DNA from: Proteiniphilum sp. X52
Lineage (GTDB): Bacteria; Bacteroidota; Bacteroidia; Bacteroidales; Dysgonomonadaceae
Direction of reading: 5' to 3'
DNA: 41,519 bases
Assembly (NCBI RefSeq): GCF_003712195.1
Contig: NZ_RDSD01000031.1
Span: forward strand, 1 to 41,519
Part shown: positions 37,027-41,519 of the stretch, one piece after another
How positions within the stretch are numbered: the first letter of the stretch is position 1
Layout: each line of letters begins with the position of its first letter
Notes under the pieces: model-generated
Told to the model about the DNA's origin: nothing
Seen by the model: the letters and a program-made list of their open reading frames with translations, nothing else
Databases searched by the model: none
Position numbers and translations under genes: made by a program

Positions 37027-38124
37027 ATGTCCCACATAATCATAGAAGGCATCCTATACACCCCGGCCGACTTCACGGGAGACCGGGAAAGTGATTTTGC
37101 AGGCCTATCCTCTTTCCATCACCAGTTATACCTGTTCCTGAGAGAGTGGTTCTCCGATTGCCCCACACTCCGTCTGCACACTTCAGGGTCTACCGGAATA
37201 CCAAAGGAAATTATTGTGCGTAAAGCACAGATGTTGCAAAGCGCGAAGAACACATGCGATTTCTTCACTCTGAAACAACAGGACAAGACATTGCTCTGCC
37301 TGCCGTTGGATTATATCGCAGGCAAGATGATGGTTGTCCGCGCCTTATATGCCGGGTTGGATATCTATCCGGTAGAGCCTGGCGGGCATCCTCTTGCCCG
37401 TACAGACATTCCGTTTGATTTTGCGGCCATGGTACCGCTGCAGGTGTTCAACTCCCTTCAAACCGAAGAAGAGAAGCGACGTTTATCCCGGATCAAACGT
37501 CTGATCATTGGTGGAGGGGCAATAGATAGAATTCTCGAACGAGAACTGAAAATGTTTCCCAACGCGATCTACTCTACCTACGGCATGACCGAAACCCTTT
37601 CACATATCGCCCTGCGCAGGATCAGCGGAGCCCAAGCCACCAGCTATTATACTCCTCTTCCAACGGTCGGGCTGGCATTATCCGAAGACAACCGATTAGT
37701 AGTGGATGCTCCTTGGGTGACAAATGAACCATTCATCACCAATGACATTGCCGAACTTCGCCCGGATAGCAGTTTTCGCATTGTGGGAAGGATCGATAAC
37801 GTGATCAATTCCGGAGGTATCAAAATACAGATAGAGGCGGTTGAACAGGTTTTACAACCTCATATCACCGGGAATTTTGCGATTGGTTCCATCCCCCACC
37901 CCAAATTAGGCGAAGCGATCATTCTCGTGATGGAACAATCGGATGATCCGGTTTACGTGGAAAAAACCATCAGACGGCTCCTTCCCCGTCATCAGCAACC
38001 CATACTTATCCATATTACCGAGGTCATTCCTCAAACAGGGAACGGTAAAATCGACCGTTTGGCTATGAGGCAACTCGCAAAAAAGATTAATCTATCATCA
38101 CCGACAACAAGATATATCCATTAA
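37027..38124 (+). CDS. menE: o-Succinylbenzoate-CoA ligase (AMP-forming)
   Basis: The 365-aa adenylating enzyme activates o-succinylbenzoate. The P-loop is 'LRLHTSGSTGIPKEIIVRK', A5 is 'STYGMTETLSHIAL', A8 is 'FRIVGRIDNVINSGGIKIQ', and the C-terminal Lys is in 'PQTGNGKIDRLAM'. It is shorter than the 450-550 residues of other MenE, a trimmed version common in Bacteroidetes. Order in the operon is thioesterase-menF-menD-menB-menC-menE. The start codon directly follows the repeat array, so repeat-number change would alter the menC-menE spacing. Confidence 0.93.
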   Translation: MSHIIIEGILYTPADFTGDRESDFAGLSSFHHQLYLFLREWFSDCPTLRLHTSGSTGIPKEIIVRKAQMLQSAKNTCDFFTLKQQDKTLLCLPLDYIAGKMMVVRALYAGLDIYPVEPGGHPLARTDIPFDFAAMVPLQVFNSLQTEEEKRRLSRIKRLIIGGGAIDRILERELKMFPNAIYSTYGMTETLSHIALRRISGAQATSYYTPLPTVGLALSEDNRLVVDAPWVTNEPFITNDIAELRPDSSFRIVGRIDNVINSGGIKIQIEAVEQVLQPHITGNFAIGSIPHPKLGEAIILVMEQSDDPVYVEKTIRRLLPRHQQPILIHITEVIPQTGNGKIDRLAMRQLAKKINLSSPTTRYIH

Positions 38125-38129
38125 TTTTG

Positions 38130-38137
38130 TATTTTTG
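38130..38137 (+). promoter_or_regulatory. Bacteroidetes-type -7 element (TATTTTTG) before dapB
   Basis: TATTTTTG matches TAnnTTTG, five bases after the menE stop and 22 bases before the dapB start. It suggests a separate promoter for dapB-lepB-wbqC. No clear -33 box. Confidence 0.4.
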
Positions 38138-38159
38138 CCTATCATAATAAAAGGACAAA

Positions 38160-38885
38160 ATGAAGATAGCGCTTATCGGTTACGGAAAGATGGGGCATGA
38201 GATTGAAAAAATCGCCCGTGAAAGAGGTCACGAGATAGTTTGCATTATTGACATCAACCAGGAGGAAAAGTTCGGTTCTCCCGAATTCAAAAGTGCTGAT
38301 GTAGCGATTGAATTCACTTCTCCCGAAAGCGCCTTACAAAACTATAGACGGGCATTTACCGCCGGGGTGCCGGTGGTATCGGGAACAACCGGATGGCTTG
38401 CCCACCTGGATGAAATCAAGGAGGCCTGTGAGAAAAACGGAAAAACATTTTTCTATGCCTCTAACTTCAGCTTGGGAGTCAATATCTTCTTCGCGTTGAA
38501 CAATTATCTGGCGGCACTGATGAACAACTACCCCGACTATGAGGTACGTATGGAGGAAACTCACCATATCCATAAGCTGGACGCGCCAAGCGGCACAGCT
38601 ATAACCTTGGCGGAAGGTATCCTCGCGCATATCGACAGAAAAGAGCGATGGGCTTTGGGCAACGATGCCACCGATGAAGACACACTCCGTGTCGATGCTT
38701 TTAGGGAAGGAGAAGTGCCCGGCATCCACTCCGTGATTTATGAATCGGATGCCGACTCCCTCCGTATCACACACGATGCGAAAAACCGGAAAGGGTTCGC
38801 TCTCGGTGCCGTACTCTCAGCGGAATTCACCAAAGGGAAGAAAGGGTTCCTTACAATGGAAGACCTGTTGGATTTCACCCGTTGA
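38160..38885 (+). CDS. dapB: 4-Hydroxy-tetrahydrodipicolinate reductase
   Basis: The 241-aa enzyme makes tetrahydrodipicolinate in the lysine/diaminopimelate pathway. The NAD(P) motif 'MKIALIGYGKMGHEIEKIA' starts the protein. 'VVSGTTGWLAHLDEIKEACE' and the substrate-binding 'EETHHIHKLDAPSGTAITLA' with its catalytic His and Lys are present. It lacks some of the length of the E. coli enzyme, as is usual for Bacteroidetes. Followed by lepB after 53 bases. Confidence 0.96.
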   Translation: MKIALIGYGKMGHEIEKIARERGHEIVCIIDINQEEKFGSPEFKSADVAIEFTSPESALQNYRRAFTAGVPVVSGTTGWLAHLDEIKEACEKNGKTFFYASNFSLGVNIFFALNNYLAALMNNYPDYEVRMEETHHIHKLDAPSGTAITLAEGILAHIDRKERWALGNDATDEDTLRVDAFREGEVPGIHSVIYESDADSLRITHDAKNRKGFALGAVLSAEFTKGKKGFLTMEDLLDFTR

Positions 38886-38938
38886 AACATCAGTCGTAAC
38901 CAAGCGGGAATGTATTCGAAAGTAATTAAAAAAACAAA

Positions 38939-40462
38939 ATGAGCAACAAACCATCTCAAAATCAACAGACTAAAAATGCCGTAACGTCTCATTCCAGTTT
39001 GGGCGCGAGACTTTCAAACGCCTCACGCCGGCAATGGGTGTGGTTTGCCGTATGGCTAGTGGCCACAATACTCTTCTCTGTGTGGGCCGGTTCCCTATGG
39101 ATATTGCTTTTTATCCTGCTCTTCTTTGATATTTATGTCACTAAATTCGTTCCATGGTCTTTCTGGAAAAAGTCAAAGAACAGCACCTTCAGAAAAACCA
39201 TGGAATGGGTGGATGCCATTGTGTTTGCGTTGATAGCCGTCTATTTCATCAATACCTTCTTCTTTCAGAATTACCAGATACCCACCTCATCACTTGAGAA
39301 ATCATTGCTGGTAGGTGATTTTCTGGCCGTGAGCAAACTGAGCTATGGTCCCCGCGCCCCGATCACACCATTGTCGTTCCCACTGGCCCAGCACACCATG
39401 CCGGTAGTCGGCGGAAAATCATATATCGAGAAACCGCAGTGGAAATACAGGCGTTTAAAAGGGTTCGGTGAAGTGAAAAGGAACGATATCGTAGTATTTA
39501 ACTTCCCTACCGGCGATACTGTCGCCCTTCATCAACAGGCTACCGATTTTTACCTCCTTTCCAGATACAATCCCAACGGTAGTGCCGGCATACGGTCGGA
39601 CAAGCGTACTTACGGGGAGATTGTCTATCGACCGGTCGACCGGCGCGAAAACTACGTAAAACGGTGTATAGGACTTCCCGGGGAAACCATCGAGATGAAA
39701 AACGATTCTGTTTTCATCGACGGTATTCTTTCGCCTAACCCTCGCCTGGCCCAACACAATTATATGATACATACTGACGGGACCATCATTGCGGCCGACC
39801 TGTTCAAGGATTTAGGCATTAACCAAGCAGATTACCTCGGACTGAACAACTATGGACAGATGGGTCCCCGGTCGGAAGACCTCGCCGGGGTCGATAGTCT
39901 TCGTCTATCTCTATTTGGCCTGCATCCGCGCAATGGCAATAACGGAAGAGTCTATTCCAGCATTCCTCTCACCTCCGCGATGATAGAGCAGTTGAAATCC
40001 AAACCTTTTGTTTGGGATATAATCAAAGAGAAGGAACGACCGGGACAGGCTTACTATTATCCACTCAACTATGAGACAGGATGGACCCGTGACACTTTCG
40101 GCCCGTTGTGGATTCCCAAGAAAGGTGCGACCATCCATTTCGATACCGACACTGATTTCAAGGTAGCCGCATACGAGCGGTGCATCAAGAATTATGAGGG
40201 GAACGACTTTGCCTATCGCGACGGCAAAGTATATATCAACGGGCAGGCCGTCGACTCCTATACTTTCAAGTTCGATTATTATTTTATGATGGGAGACAAC
40301 CGCCATAACTCCGCCGATTCCCGCGTATGGGGATTCGTGCCTGAAGACCATATCGTAGGTCAACCCATCCTTATCTGGCTGTCACTGGAAAAAGACAACA
40401 ACTGGTTCAGCGGTAAGATAAGATGGAAAAGGTTGTTCCGCAGTGCCAAGGTACCGGCATGA
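38939..40462 (+). CDS. lepB: Signal peptidase I (large Bacteroidetes form)
   Basis: The 507-aa S26 peptidase cleaves signal peptides of exported proteins. Two N-terminal hydrophobic helices (about 33-70) precede a third (about 91-109) and the catalytic Ser118 in 'QIPTSSLEKSLL'. The general-base Lys is K241 in 'YVKRCIGLPGETIEM'. Box E is 'MMGDNRHNSADSRVWGFVPE'. Between box D and box E there is a large insertion of about 180 residues, typical of Bacteroidetes LepB. Its stop codon overlaps the wbqC start. Confidence 0.95.
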   Translation: MSNKPSQNQQTKNAVTSHSSLGARLSNASRRQWVWFAVWLVATILFSVWAGSLWILLFILLFFDIYVTKFVPWSFWKKSKNSTFRKTMEWVDAIVFALIAVYFINTFFFQNYQIPTSSLEKSLLVGDFLAVSKLSYGPRAPITPLSFPLAQHTMPVVGGKSYIEKPQWKYRRLKGFGEVKRNDIVVFNFPTGDTVALHQQATDFYLLSRYNPNGSAGIRSDKRTYGEIVYRPVDRRENYVKRCIGLPGETIEMKNDSVFIDGILSPNPRLAQHNYMIHTDGTIIAADLFKDLGINQADYLGLNNYGQMGPRSEDLAGVDSLRLSLFGLHPRNGNNGRVYSSIPLTSAMIEQLKSKPFVWDIIKEKERPGQAYYYPLNYETGWTRDTFGPLWIPKKGATIHFDTDTDFKVAAYERCIKNYEGNDFAYRDGKVYINGQAVDSYTFKFDYYFMMGDNRHNSADSRVWGFVPEDHIVGQPILIWLSLEKDNNWFSGKIRWKRLFRSAKVPA

Positions 40463-41100
40463 AAGTACTCCTGTCATCTTTTTACCTGGCGCCGGTGGAG
40501 TATTACGCGGCACTTTTTCATGCCGAAAATGTGATTATTGAGATTCAGGACAACTACCGGAAGCAGTCGTATCGCAACCGTTGCATCATTGGCGGGGCAA
40601 ACGGCCCCCTCTCCCTGAGTATACCGGTGGAGAAGCTTGAAAAGGGAAAAAACCGGATGAAGGATATACGTATCGCTGAACACGGCCAGTGGCGGCATCT
40701 GCATTGGAACGCCATTGTTTCGGCATACAACTCCACCCCTTTTTTTCAATATTTCGAAGAGGATTTCAGGCCTTTCTATGAGAATAAATTCCGGTTCCTG
40801 CACGATTTCAACGAAGAATTACGCCGGCTTATCGGTGGTTTCATCGGCATTGAAACACCGTATAGCTACACTTTGGAATATGTGAAAGAACCTCCTCCAG
40901 ATATGTTGGATCTGCGCGAAACCATAGATCCCAAAAAGGGCTCCTCTTCTGAAAGGCCTCAATATCACCAGGTTTTTGCCCAAAGACAGGGATTTACTCC
41001 CAATTTGAGTATTATCGATCTGCTTTTCAACCTGGGCAACGAAGCAAGACTTTACCTGATCAAATATCCACATCCCAAAGTCCGGGAACACAATATTTAA
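40459..41100 (+). CDS. WbqC-family protein
   Basis: The start at 40459 gives 213 residues beginning 'MKVLLSSFYLAPVEYYAALF' and overlaps the lepB stop as ATGA; the upstream Met at 40423 lies inside lepB. Family hallmarks are 'NYRKQSYRNRCIIGGANGPL', 'SIPVEK' and 'HLHWNAIVSAYNSTPFFQYF'. WbqC-like proteins are found in glycan and lipopolysaccharide loci and in core Bacteroidetes operons, with poorly defined function. The dapB-lepB-wbqC arrangement is one I recall from other Bacteroidales. Confidence 0.9.
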   Translation: MKVLLSSFYLAPVEYYAALFHAENVIIEIQDNYRKQSYRNRCIIGGANGPLSLSIPVEKLEKGKNRMKDIRIAEHGQWRHLHWNAIVSAYNSTPFFQYFEEDFRPFYENKFRFLHDFNEELRRLIGGFIGIETPYSYTLEYVKEPPPDMLDLRETIDPKKGSSSERPQYHQVFAQRQGFTPNLSIIDLLFNLGNEARLYLIKYPHPKVREHNI

Positions 41101-41162
41101 CACCACTCCTACCCATTGAAAAAGAAATCAATAAATTACAGCCTTAAAATTAACATTAATAA

Positions 41163-41192
41163 TTTGTACATAATATTTTTTTACTATCTTTA
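41163..41192 (+). promoter_or_regulatory. Bacteroidetes-type promoter in the terminal intergenic region
   Basis: TTTG (41163-41166) and TATCTTTA (41185-41192, one mismatch from TAnnTTTG) are 18 bases apart. It would start a transcript near 41200 reading out of the window. Confidence 0.5.
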
Positions 41193-41249
41193 CAGCGTTG
41201 AATGGGGTAAGAAATGTCAATTATAAATCCACATTTTCGTTAAGCAAGA

Positions 41250-41273
41250 GCAGAACAAATTTATTTGTTTTGC
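41250..41273 (+). promoter_or_regulatory. Leader hairpin downstream of the terminal promoter
   Basis: GCAGAACAAA pairs with TTTGTTTTGC (ten pairs with one G-T) around a TTTA loop. No U-tract follows, so it is not a standard terminator. It lies about 50 bases into the predicted transcript. Confidence 0.4.
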
Positions 41274-41285
41274 CGAGCACAGAAA

Positions 41286-41363
41286 ATGTCTAATGTAATT
41301 GAACAATTATTTAAATCAACGAGAAAACACCTAAAAAATCGATTTAATGTGCGCATACATTAA
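41286..41363 (+). CDS. Possible 25-aa leader peptide
   Basis: A short frame, MSNVIEQLFKSTRKHLKNRF followed by NVRIH and TAA, starts 13 bases after the hairpin. It is basic and amphipathic. No family is recognised and it may be chance. The remainder of 41101-41429 shows no gene. Confidence 0.15.
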   Translation: MSNVIEQLFKSTRKHLKNRFNVRIH

Positions 41364-41427
41364 AAATAGATCCGGATTAAATTTACATTTAGCAACACAT
41401 TTGTTGTGCGCTAAAGTGTATACCTAT

Positions 41428-41519
<92 letters not shown>

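Overview
The window looks like a chromosomal segment of a Bacteroidales bacterium, most likely from the Dysgonomonadaceae/Porphyromonadaceae area. The grounds are a GLPGLI-family protein beside an outer-membrane beta-barrel protein, an S46 dipeptidyl-peptidase, a DUF4270 lipoprotein, a BspA-type leucine-rich-repeat relic, Bacteroidetes-type promoters (TTTG / TAnnTTTG) and mostly weak Shine-Dalgarno sites. The last 90 bases are pure G, which is almost certainly a sequencing or assembly artefact at a contig end.

Layout. (1) 1-6.16 kb, minus strand: a surface/secretion-linked accessory block with an outer-membrane barrel, an intact GLPGLI protein and a C39-like/VKOR/DsbA thiol-oxidase fusion. 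It is scarred by relics of ISAzo13- and ISL3-type transposases, a truncated second GLPGLI gene and perhaps a second barrel gene. (2) 6.16-13.3 kb: an S46 dipeptidyl-peptidase with DPP11-type features, glutaminase behind a heptanucleotide repeat array, a membrane-anchored coiled-coil protein, a small secreted protein and ligA. (3) 13.3-18.75 kb: a BspA relic, then a visibly GC-richer island with an AraC regulator divergent from three aldo/keto reductases and an ABM-domain lipoprotein, interspersed with internally deleted genes. (4) 18.8-28.2 kb: mostly core genes: MATE transporter, panC-panD, a GT5-domain protein, a DUF4270 lipoprotein and an rnr-queG-ruvB operon. (5) 28.35-29.6 kb: a tiny locus not evident from long ORFs. 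It has a 58-aa double-glycine-leader peptide with two CxxC motifs, a 37-aa membrane peptide, a strong terminator, a broken ABC-transporter fragment and a divergent XRE regulator. (6) 29.76-41.1 kb, plus strand: an epimerase, then a menaquinone operon beginning with a HAD-hotdog fusion (HAD/thioesterase, menF, menD, menB, menC, menE), then dapB, lepB and wbqC.

How the genes fit together. The men genes supply most steps from chorismate towards DHNA, and the hotdog domain fused to a HAD phosphatase is the natural candidate for the DHNA-CoA thioesterase. The S46 peptidase and glutaminase fit a peptide- and amino-acid-fermenting life style. The most interesting pair is the double-glycine peptide locus at 28.7-29.6 kb and the C39-like/VKOR/DsbA protein at 4.3-5.8 kb. 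Together they suggest export and disulfide maturation of small Cys-containing bacteriocin-like peptides, now partly dismantled because the ABC exporter survives here only as a fragment. That functional link is inference.
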